Notes: generated by a model not told the origin, from the sequence alone. 47,628 nt of DNA from Pseudomonas abietaniphila (GCF_900100795.1 NZ_FNCO01000028.1:1-47628); one strand, 5' to 3'; numbered from the stretch's first letter, positions 25,431 to 32,770 are shown. A program made the numbers and translations.

Positions 25431-25532
25431 GGTGACATCCGGAATAAAAGGCCCGAGACATCCGGGCAAAGGAGCGCTGGAGGAGCAGCACGATGGAAGC
25501 ATGAGGGCCTAATAAGGGCCACTTTGAAACGC

Positions 25533-25558
25533 AAAAACCCGGCGCATTGGCCGGGTTT
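25533..25558 (-). terminator. Intrinsic terminator
   Basis: Stem AAACCCGGC (25535-25543) and GCCGGGTTT (25550-25558) with loop GCATTG. On the minus strand TTTTT follows (25533-25537). It lies after the GIY-YIG gene and before the spanin-like pair, so the late transcript must read through it or start beyond it. Confidence 0.85.
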
Positions 25559-25599
25559 CGATGTTCGTGTGCGTCGGTGGTGAGTTGCGCACTATGGCG

Positions 25600-26139
25600 C
25601 TAAATCTTTTCCAGCCCATTGTTGATGCGCATTTTCTTGAGCTTGCTCATGGGAAGCCCCTTGGCGTCCCAGTGGTAACCATCATCGTTCCAGGGACAAA
25701 TCAGGCCAGTGAGCCCCAAGCGTATGCGCTCATCGCGATCCCGGGAAAGCCGATGGCACATCAGTTTAACTGGATCCAGGTGGAACCACTCACCACGCAC
25801 GTGATGCTCTTGAAGTTCACGATGGAGTGCTGACTCTGCTCGCAAGCTTCCACGGAACACGCAATGTATGAGTAGAGGTTTTGGCGATCCAACCTGCATC
25901 CCGATTAAGCGCGAGCTTAGCTCTGTGGCGTATCCTACTTTTGCAAACGGCTCGCCCGCCATCCCAACAATGTAGACAGCCGGAAGTCCCTTCCATGCAG
26001 GAGGTGGCGCTTTAGGTTTTGGCTGGTGAGCGGCGCAATAATTTGTCTTGCCCAAGGCATCCCGCAGACAACGCGAGCGCTGGCAGATGCTTGGCAGATG
26101 GGAGGTTTCCATAAACAGAATTCTTTGGGTCTGGGTCAA
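25600..26139 (-). CDS. GIY-YIG / T5orf172-type nuclease
   Basis: Up to 179 residues. The N-terminus has Cys residues (CQRSRC...YCAAH) that could bind zinc. The core VYIVGMAGEPFAKVGYATEL...RLIGMQVGSPKPL...ESALHRELQEHHVRGEWFHL is a T5orf172-like GIY-YIG fold. TTG 26139 has AAGGGGA 6 bases upstream, while ATG 26112 has no clear SD, so the TTG start is favoured but unsure. It lies between the Q-position gene and lysis genes and ends in a terminator, suggesting a mobile homing-type gene. Confidence 0.78.
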   Translation of the reverse strand: MTQTQRILFMETSHLPSICQRSRCLRDALGKTNYCAAHQPKPKAPPPAWKGLPAVYIVGMAGEPFAKVGYATELSSRLIGMQVGSPKPLLIHCVFRGSLRAESALHRELQEHHVRGEWFHLDPVKLMCHRLSRDRDERIRLGLTGLICPWNDDGYHWDAKGLPMSKLKKMRINNGLEKI

Positions 26140-26235
26140 TTTGTTCCCCTTGGCCCACCCCTGCGATTGAACACGTCCTAACCAAGCGCACGTATCACAG
26201 GATGGGCAGATAATGGCTCATTGGATCAATTTTCG

Positions 26236-26781
26236 TCAAGCTGCTTCTGAAATAAGCAGACCTTCATGCTCAAGAATGTGCCCGACTTCGACTAGCGCCT
26301 CGTCAACAGCCCGCTCAAGCGCTTTGCGAATTTCTCGCCTCCACCGCTCCTGGGTCTTCACCGGGTGCGGCTCATCGGTCCAGTTGTCCATCTCGTACCA
26401 GCCAGCAGGCAGGACATTCGTTGAGCGCTTTCCCTCAACACCCAACAGCTTTGGCAGCGCCCATGTCACAACCGCGCAGTGACGGAATCGCTCGGGCGCC
26501 GGCGAACGAATCGCCTTGGTTAGCTCGGTTATTGCTGCATGCTTGCGATCAGTATGTGTCGAGTACTTAGCAACCAATGAACGCCATTGGGGAGCACTCA
26601 AGCCCTTATGAAGGCGACCGAAGACCCAGCAGTCTTGAAGGAATGCCGCCTCTTTTCCGAGAATCTCTCCGCTCTGCTTTGCGCACTGGACCTTCGGCTC
26701 GAAATCGCACCCTCCGGCACTGTTGATCGTTTCAGCCGCAAGAGCCCGCACCACTGCTGACACCACATTGCGATAAGTCAT
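26236..26781 (-). CDS. Antitermination protein Q candidate
   Basis: 181 residues. It has no strong motif, but there is an acidic/aromatic core (LPAGWYEMDNWTDEPHPVKTQERWRREIRKALERAVDEAL). It occupies the slot after ninG and before the lysis and late genes where lambdoid phages encode Q, which lets RNA polymerase ignore late terminators. The several terminators downstream make such an activity likely. ATG 26781 (GGGGAG upstream) overlaps the preceding stop as ATGA. Identification is by position. Confidence 0.55.
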   Translation of the reverse strand: MTYRNVVSAVVRALAAETINSAGGCDFEPKVQCAKQSGEILGKEAAFLQDCWVFGRLHKGLSAPQWRSLVAKYSTHTDRKHAAITELTKAIRSPAPERFRHCAVVTWALPKLLGVEGKRSTNVLPAGWYEMDNWTDEPHPVKTQERWRREIRKALERAVDEALVEVGHILEHEGLLISEAA

Positions 26782-27629
26782 GCTGCTCTCCCCTTCAGCT
26801 CTTTGGTCTTTGCCCGGTAAAGCGCTGTCAGCGCCTTCAGGTCGTCGTCTGCGATGGGTTTCTTCCCGGGCCTTGCGAAAACGGCATCAATCGGATCAAT
26901 GCCTTCTCTGATCCGGTTGACTATCGATCTCACGGACACGGTTACGCCTGGCTCCCGATGCCACTCGGCAGCGGTCATGGTGTGACCCTCGATGGTTATG
27001 GCGACTGCGTTGCTTCTTTCGTACTTGTGATTCGTCTTGCGTGGCGGCGGGATAGGCTTGCGCCCGTTGTGGGTGACCTTGTCGCCGAATAGCGCTTCGA
27101 AATCCGATGCGCCTGCAGCCTTTCGGAACAGTATTGTTTTGCCGCTTACGTTCACTCTGGGGTCGCGAGCCCAGGCTGTAGCTGTATCGCGCCGCCCCTC
27201 AAACTCGATGAGTCCCACACTGCTACGGAATTCATGTGACTCAGGCCTGAAGCCGCGCTTCACGTTACAGCCACGGCACAGAATCCTGAGGTTCGATGCA
27301 GTGTTGTTCTGACGATCATCGTCAATGTGGTCTACGTGGCAGGTGGCCCACGTTTGCGGCAGGCCACAAAGCTCACATGGACGGCATTCCGGCCCTACAA
27401 TCGGCCACATGACAAAGCGGTGCTCAAAGACACAGTTCGTCTTGTTCGCCAGGGGATGACCGGGCTTGTACAAAGTGATGTAGCCGTTCGGAGTGACATA
27501 TCGAAGGGCGCGCCCTATCGGCGTCTTCACGACGGTTCCGTTCCGACGCACGCGGAAGTAGTGCATTTTACAGAGCTTCGCCGCCTTGTAGGACGCTTCA
27601 CGCTCACAGTTTTCTACGCTGCATTGCAT
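26778..27629 (-). CDS. HNH endonuclease with two repeated C-terminal HTH-like modules
   Basis: 283 residues from ATG 27629. The N-terminal zinc segment (CSVENCEREASYKAAKLCKMHYFR) is followed by the HNH core (CELCG, CHVDHIDDDRQNN, NLRILCRGCNVKRG). Two similar modules then follow (AWARDPRVNVSGKTILFR...ALFG and EWHREPGVTVSVRSIVNRI...AVFARPG), likely DNA-binding repeats. The start lies within the ninG 3' end and the stop overlaps the Q-position gene, so it is neatly embedded. Probable homing endonuclease. Confidence 0.82.
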   Translation of the reverse strand: MQCSVENCEREASYKAAKLCKMHYFRVRRNGTVVKTPIGRALRYVTPNGYITLYKPGHPLANKTNCVFEHRFVMWPIVGPECRPCELCGLPQTWATCHVDHIDDDRQNNTASNLRILCRGCNVKRGFRPESHEFRSSVGLIEFEGRRDTATAWARDPRVNVSGKTILFRKAAGASDFEALFGDKVTHNGRKPIPPPRKTNHKYERSNAVAITIEGHTMTAAEWHREPGVTVSVRSIVNRIREGIDPIDAVFARPGKKPIADDDLKALTALYRAKTKELKGRAA

Positions 27630-28228
27630 TGAATTCGAGCCTCCAAGCGACGACACTTTTTGGTGAAAACTGCCTTGATTCGCTTCAAGTACGGAATGTC
27701 ATGGCGGGCAACCGAATGATTGCTTTCGAGCCAATCGACTTTGGTCTGCCCGATTTTCTCGATCAACCTTGGCCTGTACCCAGCAATGTTCCCGCTCAGG
27801 TGGTTATTACAAATGGAGCAAGCACGGTGCATGTTCCAAAGATTGAACCTGATGTGGGGGGCTGCACCGACGCTACGGAAGTGCGAGCAATGCCACTGCC
27901 CTCCCCACGACGCTGGCTTGTCGCAGCTGATGCAGCCGAGATGCGCATCGCGCAGGCGCACGTAGCGGTTGATCACTGCTTGGGCTTCCTTCGCGTATTC
28001 CGCCCTGCTCTTCAGCTTCTCCTTACGCGCTCGGACTTCCTTGCGCTCAATCTGAGCCAGTGCCTTGCGGGCCTTTTCCTGGTTCGCCGGAGCGATGGCC
28101 AGGCCGCACGCCCAGCCGCATACCTTCTGCCCCAGCTTGGCCGGCACGAACTTGGTGGCGCATTCCGGATTGGCGCAGGTCTTCTGCTTGCGCGCCGGTG
28201 GCGACTTCTTCACTGCCTGTCCGATCAC
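27614..28228 (-). CDS. ninG: Recombination protein NinG (Rap)
   Basis: 204 residues. The N-terminal zinc motif CANPECATKFVP...QKVCGWACG and the basic helix are followed by the NinG core RDAHLGCISCDKPASWGGQWHCSHFRSVGA...FNLWNMHRACSICNNHLSGN. In lambda, NinG/Rap is a structure-specific endonuclease acting on recombination intermediates. It starts at GTG 28228, coupled by GTGA to the small gene upstream. The 3' end overlaps an HNH gene by 16 bases. Confidence 0.93.
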   Translation of the reverse strand: MIGQAVKKSPPARKQKTCANPECATKFVPAKLGQKVCGWACGLAIAPANQEKARKALAQIERKEVRARKEKLKSRAEYAKEAQAVINRYVRLRDAHLGCISCDKPASWGGQWHCSHFRSVGAAPHIRFNLWNMHRACSICNNHLSGNIAGYRPRLIEKIGQTKVDWLESNHSVARHDIPYLKRIKAVFTKKCRRLEARIQCNAA

Positions 28229-28332
28229 AGCCCACCTCCAAACTGATACTCCACCTGGTGGTGCTGATACCCAGCCTCAATGAGCGTGACGAAGCAGCGG
28301 GCGGCGCTGATGAGGGTCTTAATGGTCTTCAT
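28225..28332 (-). CDS. 35-residue small protein
   Basis: ATG 28332 with GGAGG 5 bases upstream encodes 35 residues beginning MKTIKTLISAARCFVTLIEA and ending in GGGL. It overlaps the upstream stop as ATGA and the ninG start as GTGA, a perfect fit into the coupled chain. One amphipathic/hydrophobic helix. Function unknown. Confidence 0.65.
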   Translation of the reverse strand: MKTIKTLISAARCFVTLIEAGYQHHQVEYQFGGGL

Positions 28333-28559
28333 GCCGACCTCCAGATCTGCGAGCGGGTCTTCTTTCCGTTCTTTTTTGCGTCGCGAATCACCTTGCGCAG
28401 CTCTTCCTGCCCTTGCCTCAATGTGATTGCGCCGGAGGTAATGCGCTCGACGAGGTCAGCGCGATATGAAGTGCTGTCTGCGACAATCCCCTGCTCCTCT
28501 GCTATCTGCAGGGCGACACGCTTGTCTATACGCCGGTCGTACCAATCACGGCGGCTCAT
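28329..28559 (-). CDS. Small basic hypothetical protein
   Basis: 76 residues, strongly basic and helical (MSRRDWYDRRIDKRVALQIAE, KVIRDAKKNGKKTRSQIW). ATGA overlaps at both ends place it firmly in the nin-type operon between ninB and the 35-residue gene. Possibly nucleic-acid binding by composition; not recognised as a family. Confidence 0.7.
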   Translation of the reverse strand: MSRRDWYDRRIDKRVALQIAEEQGIVADSTSYRADLVERITSGAITLRQGQEELRKVIRDAKKNGKKTRSQIWRSA

Positions 28560-29026
28560 GCGGCCACCTCGCCCAGCAGATCGCCGAAGTACACGCCCCT
28601 GCTGCTGAAATCCGCGACGATGCGATCGGTGTAGGCGATGCCCTGGGCGCGGTTGAACAGGCTGGTCACAGGGAAGCCGTCCGGACCGAGCAGCTTGCAG
28701 TCACCCATCAGTCCGAGCTTTTCCTCGTAGGTCAGATGCTTCGTGGTCCGGTGCCAGGCCGCGCGATAGTCCTCGTCCTCGTTGATCAGGATCTGAACAC
28801 CGTGGTGAAGCTTGCAGTACTTGCGCGCATCACTGGCGTTGCCGATCTGGGTCATCTCGGCGATGCGCTTGTAGAAGGCGAACCACAGTGCGTTCTGATC
28901 CAGCGTGCGGTCCTTGCCCGGGCGCAGGGAGACCACGACGAACTTTTTGTCGCGGTACATCGCCGTCATGCGGGTGATGGCTTCAGTGAGCTTGGATTGG
29001 CAGTTGATGCTGATCTTGTCAGTCAT
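28556..29026 (-). CDS. ninB: Recombination protein NinB
   Basis: 156 residues: SLRPGKDRTLDQNALWFAFYKRIAEM, a helix-rich centre (ARKYCKLHHGVQIL), and a conserved end. The NinB (Orf) family binds single-stranded DNA and assists recombinase loading. It lies with ninG in the same operon as in lambda. It overlaps the upstream gene by 8 bases. Confidence 0.92.
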   Translation of the reverse strand: MTDKISINCQSKLTEAITRMTAMYRDKKFVVVSLRPGKDRTLDQNALWFAFYKRIAEMTQIGNASDARKYCKLHHGVQILINEDEDYRAAWHRTTKHLTYEEKLGLMGDCKLLGPDGFPVTSLFNRAQGIAYTDRIVADFSSRGVYFGDLLGEVAA

Positions 29027-29552
29027 GGCTGGCCTCCTTGCTCATGGCGACATAGCCAGCTTCCTTCTCTGGCGAGTAAAAACCAGCCCCCACAACCTCC
29101 TCGTACAGCTTGCGCATTTCGGTCAGCGCGCATTCCAGCATCCGGGCATGGCTAACGCCCTCATACCCTCGCTTACGCCCCATAATCGTCTGGTCGTAGT
29201 AACCAGGACAGCCAAGGGCGTGATCGTTACGGATAGCCATGCTCATCAACAAGCCAGGCGATGGCTGTAGCGAAACAAGAACTTTGCCTTCGCGCTCTTT
29301 GCGCAACGCCTCGTTCTCACCCTTGAGCCTTTCAATCTCCCCCTTAGCAGCCTGAAGGGTGGCGTGTAGGTCGGTGTTCTCGGTTTTGAGCTGGTCGCGC
29401 TCAGCCTTCAGCGCATAGACCCAGTCGACGAATTTCCCAAGGTCAAGATGCTGGTCCTCAAACCGTTTCTCTGGCTGGCAGCCGCCATGGGGGGCGCACA
29501 TTCCAGAGGTCTGGCATGGCATCATCGTTTTCCGACAAATCAGGCCGCTCAT
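29019..29552 (-). CDS. Hypothetical protein with Cys-rich start and coiled coil
   Basis: 177 residues from ATG 29552: MSGLICRKTMMPCQTSGMCAPHGGC has four Cys and a His that may bind metal. A coiled coil (residues about 48-90) and an Eaa-like C-terminus with GFYSPEKEAGYVAMSKEAS follow. ATGA-type coupling to the small TM gene upstream. Such mosaic early proteins are common in lambdoid phages; role unknown. Confidence 0.65.
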   Translation of the reverse strand: MSGLICRKTMMPCQTSGMCAPHGGCQPEKRFEDQHLDLGKFVDWVYALKAERDQLKTENTDLHATLQAAKGEIERLKGENEALRKEREGKVLVSLQPSPGLLMSMAIRNDHALGCPGYYDQTIMGRKRGYEGVSHARMLECALTEMRKLYEEVVGAGFYSPEKEAGYVAMSKEASHD

Positions 29553-29665
29553 TTGAAAACCCCCGCGATGTTCACAGGCGCAGTAACCCGCTGAACTTTG
29601 TGGTGCAAGCCATAACCGGCTACCACGACGATGATGGTCAGGACGATCCAGATTCGGTTGGTCAT
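29549..29665 (-). CDS. 38-residue single-TM protein
   Basis: ATG 29665 encodes 38 residues beginning MTNRIWIVLTIIVVVAGYGL and ending AGVFK: an N-terminal TM helix and a short basic tail. ATGA overlaps with both neighbours and a G-rich SD (GGGGGCCC) support translation. Function unknown. Confidence 0.6.
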   Translation of the reverse strand: MTNRIWIVLTIIVVVAGYGLHHKVQRVTAPVNIAGVFK

Positions 29666-30081
29666 GGCCGGGCCCCCGAGATGACTTCACGACGGCCATG
29701 GCTGTCGATATCAGTCACCACGCCGCGCTCGACCAATTTGTCCATAAGTCGACAAGCGCTGCCGTAGCCGATCCTGAAGTTTCGCTGCAGCGCAGAAATA
29801 GAGGCCCTGCCCGTCTGGAGAACGAAGCTGGTTGCCATGAGCAAATTGTCCCTTTCCTGCTGCTCCAATTGCGCAAGAAGGGCTTTCACGTCAGGACTGA
29901 TGGCTTCATCCGCCATCGACTCACATGCCGCCTGCCACACCACCCAGCGCTCGACGTGAGCCTCGTAGGTGGTCACCGTCGAATTGCGCAGCTCGGTCAG
30001 CACGTAGCGCGAGGTTTCAGGGTTCCAGGTTACGCCAGCAGGAACTGGGAATTTGGTTTCGAATTGTTCGCGACTGGTCAT
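29662..30081 (-). CDS. FtsK gamma-like winged-helix protein
   Basis: 139 residues. The C-terminal 75 residues (VLQTGRASISALQRNFRIGYGSACRLMDKLVERGVVT) closely follow the winged-helix gamma domain of FtsK, which reads DNA polarity motifs. Here it is without the ATPase. The N-terminal half is a separate small domain (FPVPAGVTWNPETSRYVLTE). It is coupled by TGATG to the upstream replication gene. It could be a DNA-binding replication or partition accessory; role inferred. Confidence 0.75.
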   Translation of the reverse strand: MTSREQFETKFPVPAGVTWNPETSRYVLTELRNSTVTTYEAHVERWVVWQAACESMADEAISPDVKALLAQLEQQERDNLLMATSFVLQTGRASISALQRNFRIGYGSACRLMDKLVERGVVTDIDSHGRREVISGARP

Positions 30082-30863
30082 CAGGAAACCCTCTTTGCAG
30101 CGAGCTCTTCAGCTTGGCGATTCAACAGCGCGCGGCGCTCGGCCAGTTCGTTAGCGGCCTGGATCTTCATCTCCAGCCGGCGCTCTTCGGACGCGGCATT
30201 CATTTCGGCCATGTTGTCTTTGATGACCTTCAGCTTGGCCCTGACGTCTGCGCTCGGTCGTGAGACGGTCCCGGTCAGTAACCCGGCGACGGCGCGCCCA
30301 TCCTCGGTAACAGGCGCGATTCGCAAGTCAGCGAGATACTTCGTGCCAGCGTCTTGGCTGATCAGCTGCGAGCGAACGGCAGACTCAATCGCTTGAACGC
30401 GACGTGCTTGGTCGTAGCCGAGGGAAACCTCCCACTTGAGAGGCGTTCCCTCTGCGCGCGCTGAGCTAACCAGACGCTCATAGGCACTGAGGAAAGCCAT
30501 ACGAGCGCCGACCTTATCGCCAGCGTCGAGAATCGGCCCAGACGCGCTCATGGCCTGCCTGATCTCTGGAGTCAGTACGACGGTGTCAAACTCATCACTG
30601 GCAGCCATGGCGATCGACCAGGCCTCATCCTTTCCCGGACGGCCGTCCGCTGCCTGAATGCGCTGCAGGATGGCTCCAAGGGTCAAGCGTCCAGTCAGTT
30701 CGCGGCGACAGCTCCGCAAGGCGCTGGCGATCACCTCGATGGTGTGCTCTGCCAAGTCCTCGGCCATCATCTGGGCAGCGCTGGGGCTTATGGTCTGCCC
30801 GAGGGTTTCCGCAGTAGCGCAGATCGCCATCGCGAGCTCTGCTTGATCATCGAATGAAAGCAT
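30081..30863 (-). CDS. Replication accessory protein, helicase-loader position
   Basis: 260 residues from ATG 30863; GGGAGG is 8 bases upstream, while the GTG at 30869 is too close to it. It is all-helical by composition: LTGRLTLGAILQRIQAADGRPGKDEAWSIAM in the first part, coiled C-terminus RRLEMKIQAANELAERRALLNRQAEEL. It follows the O-like initiator where lambda has P, the DnaB loader. No Walker motif is present, so it would be a non-ATPase loader or adaptor. Function inferred from position. Confidence 0.6.
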   Translation of the reverse strand: MLSFDDQAELAMAICATAETLGQTISPSAAQMMAEDLAEHTIEVIASALRSCRRELTGRLTLGAILQRIQAADGRPGKDEAWSIAMAASDEFDTVVLTPEIRQAMSASGPILDAGDKVGARMAFLSAYERLVSSARAEGTPLKWEVSLGYDQARRVQAIESAVRSQLISQDAGTKYLADLRIAPVTEDGRAVAGLLTGTVSRPSADVRAKLKVIKDNMAEMNAASEERRLEMKIQAANELAERRALLNRQAEELAAKRVS

Positions 30864-31800
30864 TGCCACGCCCTCCCCCGTTGCGGATAGCGGACGCTGC
30901 CTGCTGTGCAGCGTTGATGTTGGCCTGCGTGTTCTCCATCTGGCGGGCTGTAGTCGCGTTCATCTGGCGATTGGTAGCCCACTGGGTGCGATAGCTCTCA
31001 GCCTTGGCGAGCAGCGATCCGATGTCGTGGAAGTTGCGGATGAGGTACGAATCGTTGATGCCGACGAAGAACTGGGCGACCGCTGCCGCTTCACCACCAA
31101 GACGTTTCCAGAGTTCAACAACTTGGCGATTGACCTTGGCATTGCGAACAGGCGTTGCGCCGTATCGGTCCTGGTAGGCACTGGCATAGGTCGCCCAGAT
31201 TCCACGACAGGCTTCCTGCTTGGCTTCGTCACCTTCGGATTTTTTCTTGGCACGCTTTGGCGAAGCCGGAGCGAGCGCCTGTGAAGTAGTCTTGTGTGTA
31301 GTCTTCTGTGTAGTCTCTGTAATAGTTGTGCCGTTTCGGTCGCACTTGTCTGACCCTTTGGGCAGAACTTGTTGTGCCGTTTGGGTAGAACCAGTTGTGC
31401 CGTTTGGGCAGGACTTGTTGTGCTCTTTGGGCAGTACAGGAAGAACCTTCTCGCCGGACAGATAATCGAGCAGCAACTCGGTGTCGACACGGAAATGCAT
31501 TTTTGCCGGAACGCCCTTTCTGACTTCTTCCAAGAGCTGGATCTGTCCCAGGCTCTTGCGTGCAGTGCGCACCTCTTTGCATGACAGGCCGATTTCGACC
31601 TCCCATTCAGATTCGGTTTTGTAGAACCAGCCATCGTTGGTCTTTTCGGTCCAATAGACGGCTTGAGAAAGGAACTGAGCGGCGGATGCGCTCAACCCGA
31701 GAACGCGCCTGAAAGCCGGATATACGGCTACGGCGCTTCCAGCCAATTCAGTGAGCTGCATCCTCAACCGACCTTTGCTTATCGCATGTAGTGCTGCCAT
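30847..31800 (-). CDS. Replication initiator, O-like winged-helix protein
   Basis: Up to 317 residues. The N-terminal half has a winged-helix (AAQFLSQAVYWTEKTNDGWFYKTESEWEVEIGLSCKEVRTAR). A low-complexity, Asn/Gly/Thr/Gln/Lys-rich linker follows, then a C-terminal domain (ATYASAYQDRYGATPVRNAKVNRQVVELWKRLGGEAA) that should contact the helicase or its loader. The linker is encoded by a tandem iteron array (31325-31439), as in lambda O where the origin lies inside the gene. Starts at ATG 31800 or 31761; neither has an ideal SD. Confidence 0.8.
   Translation of the reverse strand: MAALHAISKGRLRMQLTELAGSAVAVYPAFRRVLGLSASAAQFLSQAVYWTEKTNDGWFYKTESEWEVEIGLSCKEVRTARKSLGQIQLLEEVRKGVPAKMHFRVDTELLLDYLSGEKVLPVLPKEHNKSCPNGTTGSTQTAQQVLPKGSDKCDRNGTTITETTQKTTHKTTSQALAPASPKRAKKKSEGDEAKQEACRGIWATYASAYQDRYGATPVRNAKVNRQVVELWKRLGGEAAAVAQFFVGINDSYLIRNFHDIGSLLAKAESYRTQWATNRQMNATTARQMENTQANINAAQQAASAIRNGGGRGNAFIR
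31286..31321. repeat. Three 12-bp direct repeats next to the iterons
   Basis: GTAGTCTTGTGT (31286-31297), GTAGTCTTCTGT (31298-31309) and GTAGTCTCTGTA (31310-31321). They are less GC-rich than the surroundings and immediately precede the iteron array, a layout like a duplex-unwinding element. On the protein level they encode TETTQKTTHKTT. Confidence 0.65.
31325..31439. repeat. Five tandem 23-bp iterons, candidate phage replication origin
   Basis: Exactly contiguous 23-bp units starting at 31325, 31348, 31371, 31394 and 31417. The shared core is GTTGTGCCGTTTGGGCAG, with the first, second and last units more divergent. Since 23 is not a multiple of three, the repeat cannot be explained by a protein repeat. 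Its position inside the initiator gene matches the lambda ori layout, where O dimers bind iterons. Confidence 0.85.
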
Positions 31801-31829
31801 AATGGTTCTCGCTGATTGCTGTACTTAAG

Positions 31830-31854
31830 AACCACCGGGCCTGGTGGTTTTTTT
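31830..31854 (+). terminator. Intrinsic terminator, plus orientation, between cII-like gene and O
   Basis: Stem AACCACC (31830-31836) and GGTGGTT (31843-31849), loop GGGCCT, then seven T on the plus strand (31848-31854). There is no plus-strand gene upstream, so it would end an antisense transcript. On the minus strand the U-tract is poor. Confidence 0.65.
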
Positions 31855-31865
31855 GTGCCTGAAAT

Positions 31866-32291
31866 TCAGGCGACCTTTACGGACTGCTTGAAAACTTCCA
31901 GGCTGACGATCACCTCGTCGGCTTCCTTGATCAGTTCCGACTTCTCGCGCGAGCACACATGCCCATCCGACTGTGCGTCGTAGGCCAGTCGAGTCACGTC
32001 AGCGAGATCTACGTGCAGGCGCATCAGCGCCGAGTTCAGGTCGGTAGGTGCAGGCTTCTCTTTCGGGACCAGGTCAAATCCGAAGTGCTCAGCCCAAGCT
32101 TTCAGCGGGCGGAAGTCCTCGGTGTACTTCATGATCCGGTGCAGTTCCTGCACGTTCATCTTGTGGCTGTCGTAGTCCGGGTTGGCTTTCTGCGACAGCA
32201 AAGTCCGCGAAGGAAAACTCGCGCCCTCGGCGATCTTGCTCGCGCCGTGCGTGTCCACCACGTCGTAGATGGCCTTCATCAATTCCTGCAT
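31866..32291 (-). CDS. CII-like regulatory protein
   Basis: 141 residues. The N-terminal part (MKAIYDVVDTHGASKIAEGASFPSRTLLSQKANPDYDSHKMNVQELHRIMKYT) resembles phage CII/CP76-type regulators with an HTH. The C-terminal half is helical (ALMRLHVDLADVTRLAYDA). It sits between cro and the O-like gene, exactly where lambda encodes cII. ATG 32291 has GAGGT 6 bases upstream. It probably steers the lysis-lysogeny choice; its target promoters were not identified. Confidence 0.75.
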   Translation of the reverse strand: MQELMKAIYDVVDTHGASKIAEGASFPSRTLLSQKANPDYDSHKMNVQELHRIMKYTEDFRPLKAWAEHFGFDLVPKEKPAPTDLNSALMRLHVDLADVTRLAYDAQSDGHVCSREKSELIKEADEVIVSLEVFKQSVKVA

Positions 32292-32313
32292 GTCACACCT
32301 CGAAAATTGTTAC

Positions 32314-32328
32314 GTGGCGTTACGCCAC
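32314..32328. repeat. Perfect inverted repeat upstream of the cII-like gene
   Basis: GTGGCGTTACGCCAC: a 6-bp stem with a 3-base loop, 23 bases before the cII-like start. On the minus strand it is followed by GTAACAATTTT. It could be a boxB-type or weak tR1-type hairpin, or an operator; the sequence alone does not decide. Confidence 0.55.
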
Positions 32329-32372
32329 CAGCGACGCGATCATTTGCTTACCAACTGATCAAGGACGTATCC

Positions 32373-32579
32373 ATGACCGACTCTTCCGAACTGCAAGGCG
32401 AGATAACCGCCCTCTGCTGCTTTGTGGGTGCCTTGGCATCCACCCTGCCCCTGTCTTCTCAGATGAGGCTCTGGCCTGCGTTCGAGCAGAAGGCCAGTCA
32501 GTTACGTGATCAGTTGAGCCAAGAGGCTCTACGCGGCTTCGAACTGGCGACGATCTCGCTCAGCTCGAAGCGCGGTTAG
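32373..32579 (+). CDS. Small protein on the opposite strand between cII-like gene and cro
   Basis: 68 residues starting MTDSSELQGEITALCCFVGAL. It is helical with a hydrophobic N-terminal half, and AAGGA lies 8 bases upstream of ATG 32373. It is antisense to the pR transcript and its stop overlaps the cro stop. This is a conserved-looking slot in Pseudomonas phages, but the function is unknown to me. Confidence 0.6.
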   Translation: MTDSSELQGEITALCCFVGALASTLPLSSQMRLWPAFEQKASQLRDQLSQEALRGFELATISLSSKRG

Positions 32580-32770
32580 GCCGCTGTCTTTTGGGAAGGA
32601 AACGGACGCTGCTCCAGCGCCGTAAGACTTCCATCCTCATTGCAGAAAACAACGACGTCTCGGCCGACTCGGATGGCCTTGCTCAGGGCTCCTTGAGTGC
32701 AGCCAAGCATCTGCGCGGCCTTGGTATGGCCGTGCTCTTTTGCGAATTCAGAAAGCGGGATACGGCGCAT
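32576..32770 (-). CDS. cro: Cro repressor
   Basis: 64 residues: MRRIPLSEFAKEHGHTKAAQMLGCTQGALSKAIRVGRDV is a lambda-Cro-like HTH with a short beta tail (VVVFCNEDGSLTALEQRPF). It is the first gene of the pR transcript and diverges from cI across the operators. SD GAGGACG precedes ATG 32770. It should bind the same operators as CI and drive lytic commitment. Confidence 0.88.
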   Translation of the reverse strand: MRRIPLSEFAKEHGHTKAAQMLGCTQGALSKAIRVGRDVVVFCNEDGSLTALEQRPFPSQKTAA

